Of a DNA stretch of 64,000 nucleotides, positions 22,131 to 34,620 are shown one piece after another; the first letter of the stretch is position 1, and the number at the start of each line of letters is the position of its first letter. Under the pieces are notes generated by a model. That model was not told the origin of the DNA. It ran no database searches and worked only from the letters and a program-made list of their open reading frames with translations. The stretch is from the NCBI GenBank assembly GCA_963513935.1, contig OY740774.1, positions 84,406,890 to 84,470,889 of the forward strand, given 5' to 3'. The position numbers were made by a program, and so were the translations under genes. This stretch comes from Aphrophora alni. Lineage: Eukaryota; Arthropoda; Insecta; Hemiptera; Aphrophoridae.

Positions 22131-23834
22131 ATGTAGTTTTATAAAAATAAAACCTTAATTTTATACAGGACGGAACTCCATCTAACTACTACCTAACCAT
22201 TGGATAGGTCCTACCTTAATAGTTTTTAACCGTCATTTTGGTTTGAATGTTGAGAGAAATTATGTTATTTTTTTTGTGATTTGTCTTTTCTCACAAAGAT
22301 CTTTAAAGTATCAAATAACCAAACATAAAAATGTAGAGACACTTTCACCTCCCGAGGATTCAAAACTTAAAATTAAGACTTATTGAAGTAATTCCTCTTA
22401 CCTGAGAAGGTACTCAACTAGCAATAAAGTTATAGTGGGGGAAACGCAATTTCATTGTTATCTATATTAATACAATTACGTCAATGGTTATCACTTTAGT
22501 TACCGTCTTCCAAATAAATATGGCTTCGTATATTTTTTTTTCTCGTTTCACAGATGCCTTTAAAATAATCCTATAACGTAAATTGAATTTTTTGATTTAC
22601 CTTCTGCCCTCCCACCCTCTTAAGGTATTAAATAAACGGGAGCTTATAGAAAAAATCCATCACTATGAAGAAGATTGGCCCAAACATTTTTAGCTATCTC
22701 AACTAATAACGAAGTCTCTAAGAAGGGTGAATGTTTCATTTCAGTCACTATGTATAAAAGGAAATTATCTTTCCGACAGCAAACATCTTTGTAAATTATT
22801 ACTTTAATTAAATGTAGAAATAATACGATTGAACACAAATGAAGCGAATAAATTACTTATTAAATAAAATTTAAAATATTGTTAATTAAAACAGAATCTC
22901 TTATTGTTGTTTACTTATTCACTTTGCGATAGTGTCAGATTCCATCTTGTGAAAAGTTTTGTGTTGTGAAAGATTTAAGAGATTTGTAAAGCTGTGAGAT
23001 GTTTTAAAATAAGTTGTTTCTTCGTCCATCTCATTGGGGTTAAATGTTCGTAAATCTCTTCATTTTTGACATAGAATATTTGTATCTCTCTTATAAATTG
23101 CGAGTTATTGTTTCTAAAGTAACTGTATATCAAATTAAGTACAATAGCCGACAGATGGGAGAACCTAGACCCGAGACAAAACGGTTCCAATTTTACATCT
23201 TTAACTACATCTGTGAGGTTTGTCAAAAAAAAAAAAAAAAAACAATGAACTAATTGTATAAAATTGCCAACTTAACTACAAAAAAATTTCATATCCTTCA
23301 AAATTGTACTGCCGTGAAACCACTCGCAGAGATGATGCTTCCTTTGAGTAGAAGTCTTTTTTGTGAACGTCTCCAAGTTGGTCCTCCTTAAACTTTTGGA
23401 TATTATAGAAATTTTCAAAATGGAAAACTACGAATGATTCAAATTTAATCATTCTTACCGTCAAGAGTCTATCAATGATCTTAAACTTTTTTACTTTGTC
23501 TAGTGTTTCACCTCCACGGTTTCACAGAAGTTCAAAAATCTTTGCACTCAAATACTAAAATAACGTTGTTATAACTTCTTAAATGTTGTAGTTTGAAGTT
23601 GACAGAAAAATTGATCGCATAAAGCTTTTCAATATTGTTGACCTCCATTTTTGTGACGCGAAGAAAAACAAACATTTACAAAATCTATTACAGAGTCAAA
23701 TCAATTAACGTTAAGAAGTTAAATATACGTGCGAATGTAAATAAATTAATATTATAACTATCAGGAGTTGTATTGATAATATCACAATGTTAACTAATCT
23801 TGAGAAAAAGAAGATCAGTCTCATGACGTTTCAG
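22131..23834. other. AT-rich DNA without a supported gene
   Basis: Contains an A tract at about 23225-23242. A 62-codon minus reading at 23276-23464 (…GDVHKKDFYSKEASSLRVVS…) looks faintly protein-like but has no splice context. Confidence 0.35.
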
Positions 23835-23896
23835 GGAAACCTCATTTGTTTAACGGTCCTCCGGTACCAGTGACTGTTCGGTTATGGAAACATATG
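23835..23896 (+). CDS. Weak candidate internal exon (NGPPVPVTVRLW)
   Basis: An acceptor-like CATGACGTTTCAG ending at 23834 is followed by a short open frame reading KPHLFNGPPVPVTVRLWKHM. Possible donors GTATGG (23897) and GTGAAT (23902) follow. The NGPPV-x-V segment and the size of about 62-67 bp recall the short N-terminal exon of Cys-loop ligand-gated channel genes, where a G-P-P-V-x-V strand occurs. That is a resemblance recalled from the family, not a proven match. No neighbouring exons of such a gene were seen. Confidence 0.25.
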
Positions 23897-23902
23897 GTAT
23901 GG

Positions 23903-26900
23903 TGAATACTTTTAGAATTATCTTCACACAATATTTAACCGCCAAAACATGTCATTCACTTATATTAAACATGAATGTACCTCTCATGTGCTCACTTACA
24001 GTAAATATGGTAGAGGGTAACCCGAGGTAACTGTCTGGACCTGCCCCTTTCTTAACGTAGGCTTAAGTTAGGTCCACACGTTTTAACTTTCATATAATTT
24101 ATTTCTTGACAAACGCTTGTTCTCTTTAAACTCTGACTCCATTAGAGTAGTAAAGAGGTAGAGAAATATTTTATATTCCTTTAATCTTATTGTACAAGGC
24201 GTTGATTTCCGCAAGGTTTTTCATGTTAAAAAAATATTTAAAACACAAAAATAAAAGTACAAAGGATTTGGTATTGGAGACAATTGTAAGTGGAATCAGT
24301 ATTGTAGTAATTTATCTTAGACTTGGTGAGATTTTGTCTACAAGAAGGAAATACAAATCTGTCGTTAATTTCTAGACAGTGATCGTAAGTTGGGATTTAG
24401 AGTTTAGAGAATGAATGGATGGTGAAATCAGTGTCGCAGCGGTCGATAGACCACAGTAGTTACTGTCTTGGTAGGATTTGATCTCGAGGGAGATAATCTA
24501 AACATGTCAATTATTTATAGACATTGCTTGATTACTGTGTACTATTATGTTGGGATTTAAAGAGACGTCTATTGTGGAATTAGGGGTTATGTAATCTATC
24601 TTAGTAAACTTTGTTAGGATTTGGTTTGAAGGGAGGGATCAAAAACATAACATTAATTATATTACTATGATTTTTTTTATGGGCGTACGTCGAAATTGCA
24701 AAGAAAAATCGACTAAAGGAATCAGTGTTAACGAAATGTAATAATTGGAAATCATTATTCTATTGATAATTATAAAAAATTATATTTTCTGATTTCGTGT
24801 GTTAAGAACATTTTCAATATCACTGAATATTCTGAAATTCAGTTGTTATCATGGGTTAAGTGATACGATATTTACACTTTGCCAAATAGATTTTTGTTTT
24901 AAAATGAAATTGCAAGTGTAATGTTGTGTTTAATATGACGATCTCTAACTTTAAAGAAATAATACAAAAACTGCTGCAATATTGATGCACGTTCTGAAAT
25001 TCTGGAGTGGTTTGGCTGCCTTCGTTTACGTTATTGTGGTAAAATTAAACAAAACTCTACATAAGCTCTTACTTACATATCCTAATGCATTATGAGCAAT
25101 GAGAAACGTATAGGTGTTGTACATTACTATAAAATGATTTTATTGAAACTCGTTTATTCAACGAACTCTAATAAAAATAAAGATTTAACTGATTTTTTTG
25201 TTAAAAGAGCAAAATATCTTGCATTTGTAAATATTTGAGTAAGATAATTTTTTAGAAATATTTAAAAAAGACAATATTTGGAAATGATATTGTTATAACT
25301 TTATAGCTTTCAGATTTCAAGTTATCGCCATTTTGAAACTGTATTGTATAAAATTATAATAATTTTACCAAGTTAAATAATGTGATCCTAGCATGAACAC
25401 AAAATTTAGACTCAATGTCCAGATCAATTCTGTAGATGTTGATTTGTTACGTAAAATATTCAAATAGACAGACAGACTTCAAAAAAAATGTTCTTCGGAA
25501 ATGTTTTGTTGTTTAATTTGACCACGTCATAATTATCTATACAGTATAATCAAAAATATTGGTTTCAGTTAATTAATGGTGATTCCTTACTTTAAAATAA
25601 AAATGCAAATTCTATTTTATTTGTATCACAATTTTATTTTGAATTAGGTAAGGCACGTTCCTCTTTAATAATATTTTTATATTCAACCTTTCCAAAGATA
25701 GTAATAATGACCCGCTTAAGAAATTACTCAGTATCAGATTGAAAGAGATAAGGATTTTATCTTCTATTCATCAATAAACCTTTATTTCCCCATAGCGTGG
25801 GACATTGATATAACTAAAAACTCTGACACAGATAGTGTAATATATTTACATATAAACCAGTCTGGATTGACAGTAATCAGGACAAAATATTGCCATTGCA
25901 GGCGACAGGAAGCTAAGGTTAGTTTTCTGTCTGATTATTTCCTCTAACATTGTCAATATTTCCAATGTTCAGAATATATGTCAGTAGAGGTTTCTTTGAA
26001 TGAATCATAGCTCTTACAACAATACCTACCCCTCTTTCCTTTCATTTTGGATTGTAATTTTGGTATTTAGTTTATTCGGATATTCTCCATCATTTATACA
26101 TATAACAACTTATACACGACATTTCGATAATATGAATCATCTCTTGATATCAAGGGAAAAAAAACAGTGCACAAACGTTCTAACTCACCCATCTCCAAAA
26201 ACCAAAGAAGCTAATCGTCACTAATAATGTAAATTCAGTAGAAGACAATAAAATAAGGGAAAATTAACCATTAACGGTATTTTTGACAATATATTTATAT
26301 TAGGCCTAAACTTGCTTCCCTTGTGTCACAAAAACATGATCAGTGTAAAGCTTATTTATTAATAACAAGACAAACATGAAAAGGGCGAACAGCCTAGTAT
26401 CTAATAACTTTGTTGGAAACTATAACTAGTAACTTAAGGAAGGAAACCAGGATTGCAATAAGGCCTGAGCAGTCGAAATATCTATCACTGTATACAATCG
26501 TGATCAGTAAGAACCAAAAGTCAGCTGTATTACGTTACTAACACAGGAAATAACGACCAAAAAGTTGAACTGTAATTATACACTTACTTGTCAACTACCA
26601 AATAGGGTACAAACGGGTAGTTATCTAACGGTTTTATCGGGGTGAACAACATTTAATCCGCTTTCTTATGAGCTTAACACGTGACCTTGTAGTTACGCCT
26701 TGTGGTGGAAAACTTTCAGCTTCATTTAATTTAGAGGAATGTTTATTTTGGATTTTTAATTCAGTTTTTATAAATGGAAGTTATAACCTTATTTTCTTAC
26801 TATTTAACTGATATGACTTTCCGTTTGGGTTTATTATAGGGCTTTACTTATATACGTTTTTCTCTGTGTATTGTTTTGGTCCCTTCCCAATTAAATTTAT

Positions 26901-27349
26901 ACATTTCAAACTTGTTCGTTTATTTTTGATTTATCTACTAGCCCTAATGGGTGTGTTCTTTGTGTTAGTCTTATATTTTGAAGTCTTGTTAATATAGTGT
27001 TTGTTACATTTACATTTATTACTTTGACTATTGTTTATAATATCATGAGTGGTATTTTCAGTTTTGATTTTGTCCAGATGTTGCGTGACAGTGTTTTAAT
27101 TATTGAAAGCAGAAAACATTTTGTACTCGTATTGTCACCATCAGGCCCGGTACTACACTTATATTGGAACAAACTATATCAATAATGATTAATGGATATC
27201 GATCATTAACTAATACCTTTAAAACCAGAATAGTTTTTACGTTCTTGCATAAAATACGTAAATAAATGGTGTAGATAAGAGAGAACAAATCACTTAATAT
27301 GATAAAGAAGTTTTTTTACCGAGCAACAATGTTGTTTTTTTTATTTAAA

Positions 27350-27350
<1 letters not shown>
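23903..27350. other. Long AT-rich stretch without a supported gene
   Basis: No convincing exon, RNA gene or terminal-repeat element. Short readings at 24190-24375, 26000-26224 and 26997-27185 lack domains. A CAG / AAG|GTTAGT acceptor-donor pair around 25900-25918 encloses too little sequence to call. Confidence 0.4.

Positions 27351-27382
<32 letters not shown>
27351..27382. repeat. (TA)n microsatellite
   Basis: About 15 consecutive TA dinucleotides. Confidence 0.9.
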
Positions 27383-27385
<3 letters not shown>

Positions 27386-27467
27386 AGAGTTAACAATCTT
27401 AAGCACTCTCTCAGCCAATTGTAACAAAATACGAAGAGTTTTTTCCTAAAAATACTGAAAGTTATTA

Positions 27468-27600
27468 ATTGATTGCTCCATACGGGTAAAAATCAGAGAG
27501 AGAGAGGGGGGGGGGTGAAGCACTCTACAAAAAGCACCGTTACATCAGTCTAATGGTTCATCCAACAAAATAATGACACCGCCTGCAAATAATGGTTTTT
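27468..27600 (+). repeat. Dispersed repeat family C, copy 2
   Basis: Matches 18925-19040 (GATTGCTCCATA, AATGGTTC, AATGACACCGCCTGC, AATAATGG). This copy has an expanded purine run (GA repeat plus ten G) at about 27496-27518. Confidence 0.6.
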
Positions 27601-30320
27601 CATGTTTTATATAATAAATTTTGTACGAATTGTTACAATAAAGGTAAATGCTACGTGTTATTTGAATTAAATTGAATCTATTACATACAAATCTTTTATT
27701 TATTGGAACTAACGAACAAGCAATCCGAGTAACACCGAATTCAGACCAGTTAGTTCTAATGTTTTAAGGATGATTTGATTAGATTTTGTGGACAATATGC
27801 AAATTTCCCACTTTTAAGTTGTTTTTAGTTGATGACTGAGTTTCTAAACATTATATGAGGACATGAAATAACTAATTTTATTCAGCTTTAAAATCTAACA
27901 TTTCGACAGTGAAAACTTATAATGTCATAGTAAAATACATATATTAACCTAAATATATATATATAAAAAAAGTTTACTTTGATTACGTAAATAATGTCCT
28001 TTACATTTGTACACATGTGTCACATCGGCGAAATTCCTACTAACGAAAAAGTTGTTAGTTGCGTTCCAGAGTTTACTTGCATCAATGGTTAAACTATAAT
28101 ATTTACTACGATTATGATTTTTGATCCTTCAATGAATGGCATATCATAATAATAATACAGTATAAGGAGCAAACCACTCTAAAAGCATTTAAGTTTTATC
28201 ATTTCTGTCTTCGACTGATGTCCATGTGTACAGTAGCTGTATGTAATTAATTTCTTGTTTTTGATTTGTTATTAGTTTAAAAGTTATTAAACCTTTTCAA
28301 TATTTTAATAGCACTAAGTATATTATATTGCATTTTATTTTGTATTTCAAGTTGTGTGTGTTTTTTTTTTTTTTTTCAATGTTAGGTTTTATTTTTACTT
28401 TGAATTGTATTTAACTTATTTTATTTTGTATTAAGTATTTTATATTTTTTGTTTAAACTGTGTTCAGGATTGTTTTATTTTATATTTTATTTGATCTAAA
28501 ACTTATATAATTTATAAAGGTCTTATTACGACATGTTTATTTATCTATTACAATTTGTGATTCTTATGGTGGACGTTGTTTTTACTTCGAATTGTATTTT
28601 AAATAGATCTCATATTGTATTTTATGATTTTGTTTTGTTTTGTCTAATATTCTGGTTTGTTTTATTTTGTATTATATTTACTCTAACATAAGGATTTTAT
28701 TATTTATTTGATCTGGGGTTAAGTGAAAGAGAGGATCTGATAGTCCTAACTTAACCCTAAATAACGACTTTTCTATTCTAAACAACATTAACAAATTTAC
28801 ATTGTTTAGAGTGTAACTTAATATCTTGATATTTATGTTTAACTAACGAGGAAATTTAAATACCAACTTCAGAAAAAAACAACTTATTCTCTGGATGAAA
28901 ATTTATTTTGTAAAACACAGCTTAAGTCTAAGTATGCAAGTTGGTGGGGAACCATGTCTTTGTGTGAAGAAAACTTTTGAAAGTTAATTCAATTGACTTA
29001 TTCTCATGGAAATAATCTTCTACAAGTCTGTAGTTAACGGGTTTTAAAGAGATGACATCATTACGTTGTTAAAAAGGTATAAAGTTTGACGGACATATTG
29101 TTTCTCAAATATATCGTAAGAATTCTGGACATTTGGATAGAAAAAATGGAAATTTTGAATTTTAATACAACTTGTAACACCCTCTTTTTTTCTACATGAA
29201 CGTTTAAAAGTTTTTTGGAGGACTGAATATTTCAAGTTATTTCTTATTTCAGAATCGTTTAGGTTTCCTAGCTCAAAACATTGAAAAAATTCAATAAACA
29301 AAAATAGGTGAAAAATATTCTAATATAAAAATTCAAGTAACACGAAATTCTAGTAACACGATCCCCTTCATGTAAAGATGACACCCAAAATTATGAAACA
29401 TGCATTGATTTTACTGTATGAATAGTTGTATATATTTAGTCACCCTACTAGGTCGGAAAATTACAAGTGAGTATGTCGCTTACTTTACTGTATAACCAAC
29501 CATAATAAATGCAGCATTGTTTTAAAGAACTGCCATTGTAAACACAAGTTTATATAAACCTACCACTCACACAAGTAATAATAAAATTTATATGCCTTAA
29601 GCATTGTGAATGTAATATACTATTCATAGGGATTACAGTGTTAGTAAATATTATAGTGTACCTATGGTATGTAATCGGACCACTTGTGGGCTTCGGTGGG
29701 TGGTGAGCGAACTCATTGGAAGCTTGATTGGACTACTGTTTATATTTTACTCTTAATATATTGATGTAAGTTACATCAAGTTGTAGAGGAAATCAAAAGA
29801 AACAAAACAGTGTATGTGGTTTGTGAATAATAACGTATTCGCTATCTTTACGATAACAATATGAAATTCGAACTGTTTAAGTCGTTTAAATAAAAACATC
29901 AATAAGTTGTGAGAATTTTTTAAAATATTTTTGTCTCCGGAAACGTTCTGCTGGAAGGTTTTTCTGCAGGACAGTTTATTATGCCACGTAGACATGATTA
30001 TATTTATTACTTTGGAGCCAACACTCGCTACCTATTCAGAGTATTCGCGGCGATACTAGTAGCCGAAATTTAAAAACAAAAAAATAAATTAAAAACACCT
30101 AGTACATACATCATTTGGCAGAGTTTCAAAGATACTATTTTCTTAATTTTATAAAGTTTTAAATTTAATTTGGCCTTAACAGCATAACAAACATACATAC
30201 AAAATTACAAATGGTGAAGTCAAAAATTAAAGTCCAGGAATGAAGGAAGAAGTGGCCTTACCTCTGGTGGTTTGTAACAACATGTAACAATTACAGTTGA
30301 TGATTTAGTCAATGAAAATC
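27601..30320. other. Long AT-rich stretch without a supported gene
   Basis: T-rich low-complexity sequence dominates 28250-28700, including a T tract at about 28362-28376 and two diverged 'TTTATTTTGTATT' rich blocks. Minus readings at 29044-29301 and 29771-29995 have no recognised domain. Confidence 0.4.
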
Positions 30321-30811
30321 ATCTTGATTGTTACTGTAACCTGAATGCTGCATTGATAATCGGCATTCCTCAAGGCTTTCTCTGAGAGTTCTTTAACTAT
30401 AATCTGATCATATCCTGGAGCTTTTTTAGGATGTAAATTATGATTGATTTCGTTTTTTAAATTCTTGCAGCGTTACTGGTTTCATTTCTTGTTTATCTAT
30501 TTTCTTTACTTTTGTTTTGAATCTGTGGAGGAAGTCATCAAGCAGCTCTCTGTTAAGCATCGTCGCAGGCTAAAGCATCAGAAAAATACAGAGATTGTCA
30601 AATTGCTGTACCGTAGTGACATCATCACAAGAACGCTGAAAAGGACCAAGCCAATGGACCTCTCAAGGCCATAAACACATTGGGACCAGCCGTCGGATTG
30701 CACCAGAGCACACAGTGAACACATAATGCTAAAGAAAAATTGCTAGATGAGGCACACCTCAGTTGTAATATAAATAAATAAATTTAAACAATATTAAAAA
30801 TCTTGATTGTT
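30321..30811 (+). mobile_element. 5'-inverted, truncated Jockey-like LINE with 12-bp target duplications
   Basis: The insert 30333-30799 is flanked by perfect 12-bp repeats, ATCTTGATTGTT, at 30321-30332 and 30800-30811. Its right part reads on the plus strand and ends the polymerase protein: ESVEEVIKQLSVKHRRRL ... RTLKRTKPMDL, stop at 30672-30674. This matches the usual 'RRLKRxxPxDL' tail of Jockey-clade LINEs. A short 3' UTR and a TAAATAAATAAATT tail follow. Its left part, about 30333-30516, reads on the minus strand. It codes for the start of the reverse transcriptase domain (KPVTLQEFKK, then after a frameshift in an A run, EINHNLHPKKAPGYDQI). The central part of the polymerase is missing. 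It is inactive. Confidence 0.85.
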
Positions 30812-31060
30812 GTGGAAAATTGTACTCTCACTTTAATTTGGTGATTGGAATTTCCAGAAGTTTTATTCATTTAAAGTTAATAAAGTGTAAACATATTCCT
30901 TGAAATTAAGTCTCTGTTAAGTCTCTCTAAATTTACTGCCAAAGAAATCCTTTACTTACCCTCCGTGGCACTTAAAAGATTTTATTATTCCAAAAATAAG
31001 ACAAAAAAAAATGTATTATTTTAAAACTAAATATGTGTTATGAAACGCAGGAGGAGAACA

Positions 31061-31066
31061 GAGAGA

Positions 31067-31149
<83 letters not shown>
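31061..31149. repeat. (GA)n microsatellite with one GT interruption
   Basis: About 44 GA dinucleotides. The second long GA tract of the window, similar in length to that at 6576-6664. Confidence 0.97.
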
Positions 31150-31151
<2 letters not shown>

Positions 31152-32644
31152 TTAGTGGTAGTTTTAATCTTTTACCAATCAAGATTTATAAATAAAATCC
31201 TAGTTAAAGCAATGGGTTTTAAAACTATGCTATAATTTCTTCTTTTAAATGTAAAACGTTAATATTTTAAATCATTTACATGATATCAAGCGTTACATTA
31301 AATTGTTTTTACTTTAGTGGCCCATTTTAAACATCTCATCTTTTCAATTTAATCTTAACATAACGTCAGACTTCCATTTAAACTCTACTGTTAATAATTT
31401 AAGTATAGTGTTTACTACATGCTGATTAGTTATTTTTAATGTGTTTCAGTAAAAATTATTAATAAATAATTTACTTTTGAAACGTTTATAGTCAAAAAAA
31501 CTCGAAGTGCATATTTTGATATTTTAAGACCCTTATATTATAAATTGGTTTTTAGCATACTTTAAACGGACACCGTCTTCAAATATTGAATATCTCAATT
31601 TCGTTTCAAGTAATTTCGACCAATCAAAAATACCAAATCAATAGTTCAAATTGCACTAAATAGGAAATTAAGTTTCTCTAATAAATTGGAAAATGTTCTT
31701 AAAATTCTGAGGCGCAGTTAAATTTTTGTATTATGCTTTTACTAAATTTGATTAAAATAGTTTTACTAAATTACGCAACGAAATTTTTTGTCTTTAGTTG
31801 GAAAGCACTAAATACACAAACAACTATTGTCTAGGGGTGAGATACGAACCCATTATTTTAATATAAAAAGTGTCGATTTGAACAGCTTGGGTACCAGAAT
31901 TCCATTTAATTTAATAATAATTGTTTTAGCATCATTTAGTTAATCTTTATATTTCCTGAAAGAACACACATTACAGACAAATCATAATAATAAATATTAT
32001 ATTATTTAAGTTCTTAAGAATTTTATCTGCCAGTAAGAAACAGATAACTCGGTGAACTGTCTGAAACTGGTGTTGAACTATGAGAGCAATGGAAGAATAA
32101 AAGAAAAAAAGTTTCTCTGGTTCCAACTTCACACTAACCTGCCTTCTCATTCCATACAAAGTAAATTTCCATTCTTCAACCATGGTTTACTTAAAGTGGT
32201 GTCTCCCTTTGTCTTACACAAGTTAGAAAGAACTAAACTGACTAAAAAACGTTTGTGTAGTGTTAAGGTACAAACTTTTTGCCGACTTAAACTGCTTGTC
32301 TACCAGAACACAATTTAATAGTAATTCCTTTACCATTATTTAAGTTGTTAGATTTCGTATTGTACCGAATTCTTATAATTTCCAACTATCTACACATATA
32401 GTCAAATCATAACTAATAAATGATATACAAAATTATGTCGTTTTGTAATAAATAAACATAATATAATATAAAAATACTGAATTTAAATATTTGGCGATTA
32501 TTGGTACCTCGCAGTATCAATAACGAGATAACTTCTAGTTAGGAAAATATTTATTCTAGTGAAATCCAACGTAGGTAACCAGGTGTTTTCCCTGAAGGTT
32601 AAAAATGCATAGACTTGAAGCGTCGAAATCCTACCCTGTGTAAT
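31150..32644. other. AT-rich DNA without a supported gene
   Basis: Overlapping ORFs on both strands at 31971-32318 include a minus-strand peptide in another frame (LSKPWLKNGNLLCME) that ends at a stop just before CAG|GTTAGT. This may be a decayed exon but is too weak to call. The 3' part (32550-32555) holds the probable polyadenylation signal of the minus exon at 32645. Confidence 0.35.
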
Positions 32645-32730
32645 TTATTCAACGTCTACTCCCGTTACAAGGACACGGGCTGTATCAGCTTTGTATTCAC
32701 CACGGTATCTTATATATTTATTTCCACAAC
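32645..32730 (-). CDS. Candidate terminal exon of an unrecognised gene
   Basis: On the minus strand a strong acceptor (TATTTTTTTATATTTCAG, ending at 32731) is followed by a frame entered after two bases. It codes for CGNKYIRYRGEYKADTARVL and then VTGVDVE, with a TAA stop at 32647-32645. AATAAA lies about 90 bp downstream (32555-32550). The exon is GC-richer than its flanks and has balanced, protein-like composition. Upstream exons should lie at higher coordinates, towards or beyond the satellite at 35 kb, but none was recognised. The protein family is not known to me. Confidence 0.5.
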
Positions 32731-32929
32731 CTGAAATATAAAAAAATATGTCTTATTTAATACGAAATCGATAAAACAAAATTGTGAAGTTACAGATAAG
32801 AGGAAGTTAAAACAAATTCAAAAAAGTTTTGTTAAACAAAGCCGTGCAAAAAATAGAATAAAGTATAAATGTAGTTGTCAATCTTTGGTAAAACGTGTGT
32901 AGGTGTGTTCGTGTAACAGTAGCGATCCT
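32731..32929. other. AT-rich, probably intronic
   Basis: Intron side of the minus-strand acceptor at 32731. No other features. Confidence 0.3.
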
Positions 32930-33420
32930 TCCATGTAGGATGTGAGGATTGTCCTACAGTTAAAATAATACACAAATTATTAATAGTTCATTTAATAAAC
33001 ATTAAATTGAGAACCAATTCAACAAATAAAGAGTATCCATGCTATGTTTAATAATATGTCCTTGTGTTGTGTACTACATTGAAAAGGAGTTTCGGTGTCT
33101 TAGTGTCATGCAAGATGTCTGATTATAGAGTGACTTAACATATGATATTGAGGATGCAGTTTTTCGTCCTTTTCTTAGTTCCCAGTACAGAACAGATCGT
33201 AGGCGTGCGTTGATTAATGTGAATAATTATTTTGGTTGGTAGCCCTGCCATGCATTAAGTTTGTTAATGGGAAGTGACAAATATAAAATATGTATTAAGT
33301 AATAAAATATATATAATCTGAAAGTTAATTGTAAATGTGTGTTACCTTATTATTATTTACCAAGTAAATAACCACCAATTTTTTATCCTATTTATTATAT
33401 TCTGTTAATTTTTAATGTAT
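32930..33420 (-). repeat. Dispersed repeat family A, copy 4
   Basis: Minus orientation. It starts with the terminal hairpin (GTAGGATGTG ... GTCCTAC, 32935-32957). It continues with TTAAATTGAGAACCAATTCAAC, the core complement GAGGATGCAGTTTTTCG (33150-33166), and left-arm remnants (GTTAATTGTAAAT, TTATTATTATT). One core copy only, no tandem expansion, non-coding. Confidence 0.7.
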
Positions 33421-34079
33421 TTTAGCTGTATCTATCATTTTGTTTTAACAGTAACCTACATTCTAATGTATTGTAAAATCCACGCATAGCCAATGATTTT
33501 TAGAACGACTTATTTTCTATTTCAAACAGTAACCCTTAGGGATATGATTCAAAATATAATTTTCTTGGGATATACTTTGATATAATAATAAAATTTGAAG
33601 ACTATTGACAACCTGTTTTCAAAATAATTCCTAATAATAATTTATCTGACAGACAGACGAACAGAGAGTCCGAAATAAAATTTTCATAATATGCTTAAAT
33701 ATTTTCTGTACAACAAATTGATTGAACGCAATTTAGACACAAATGTATTACAGAAATTGTTTGCCAACATAATGCAATGCATGAGATAATGTCAGCTAAC
33801 ATGTTACATGATATGGGGAGGGAGGGAGAACATATCTCACAGGGATATGTCACATATATCCTTGCTAGTGGACTTTATATCAACTCTTGACATTACGGTT
33901 GTAAACTACAAATAGATACACACTCATGTCCAACACAATGTCCTTTGTTAATTGTTACAACACTTAGTCAATTCAAACTGAAACAATTGAGTCACACATT
34001 GTTAAAACAATTTAATAATGACTGGAGTTTTTATATAAACTAGGGTACAGAGTGACTTAAACATCTTTCAGTTAAAATT
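33421..34079. other. AT-rich DNA between two family A copies
   Basis: A short extra family A-like fragment (CAGAGTGACTTAAACATC, about 34050-34067) precedes the next copy. No gene. Confidence 0.4.
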
Positions 34080-34620
34080 AACACAAAACTTGCGGTTATC
34101 AGTGTTAAAAAAGTGAGTATATCCCAGTAGCATTTCTTCCATATAGGATGTGGAAGATCATCCTAAACTTTAAAATAATCTTTACAATGGAAATAGTATA
34201 AATTTCTGTAAACATTAAACTGAGAAGCAACAAAACAGTTAAAGAGTTTCAATGCTATTGTTTGGTGTCTAGTGTTGTCGAGTATGGTATGGAAAGTCTT
34301 CTTCACTGATTCATTACGTTATGATCATTGTTGATTATAGAGTGATTTAAACATACTATATTGTGGATGTAGTTTCCTCCCACCTCCGTACAGTATAAAT
34401 TGACAAACGCTTATGTGCTCAGTATTAGTTCGTTATTTTGCTAATCCTACATTCTCAACTCGTTTAACAGTGTTTGTTTACATATAATTGTATTTACTAA
34501 TACAGAATTATAAGATTTACTGAAATACAGATAATGGGAATAATAATAATAATAATATGACCAGTAAATAATCAATTTATTTATATGTATTATAATATAC
34601 AGTTAATAATTGATCTATTT
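34080..34620 (-). repeat. Dispersed repeat family A, copy 5
   Basis: Minus orientation, like copy 4. It contains the decayed terminal hairpin (ATAGGATGTGG ... CATCCTA), AAACTGAGAAGCAAC, GTTGATTATAGAGTGATTTAAAC, the core complement GGATGTAGTTTCCTCC (34364-34379), and left-arm remnants with an AATAATAATAAT run. A TATAAAT / TCAGT pair spaced 27 bp (34394, 34421) within this copy resembles a TATA-initiator promoter. Confidence 0.7.

Noticed and set aside
25860..25920. Micro-exon between CAG and AAG|GTTAGT
   Set aside because: Too short, several frames are possible, and no supporting neighbour exons were found.
32052..32318. Overlapping plus and minus ORFs
   Set aside because: Neither has a recognised domain. 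The minus frame that looks most protein-like stops before the candidate donor.
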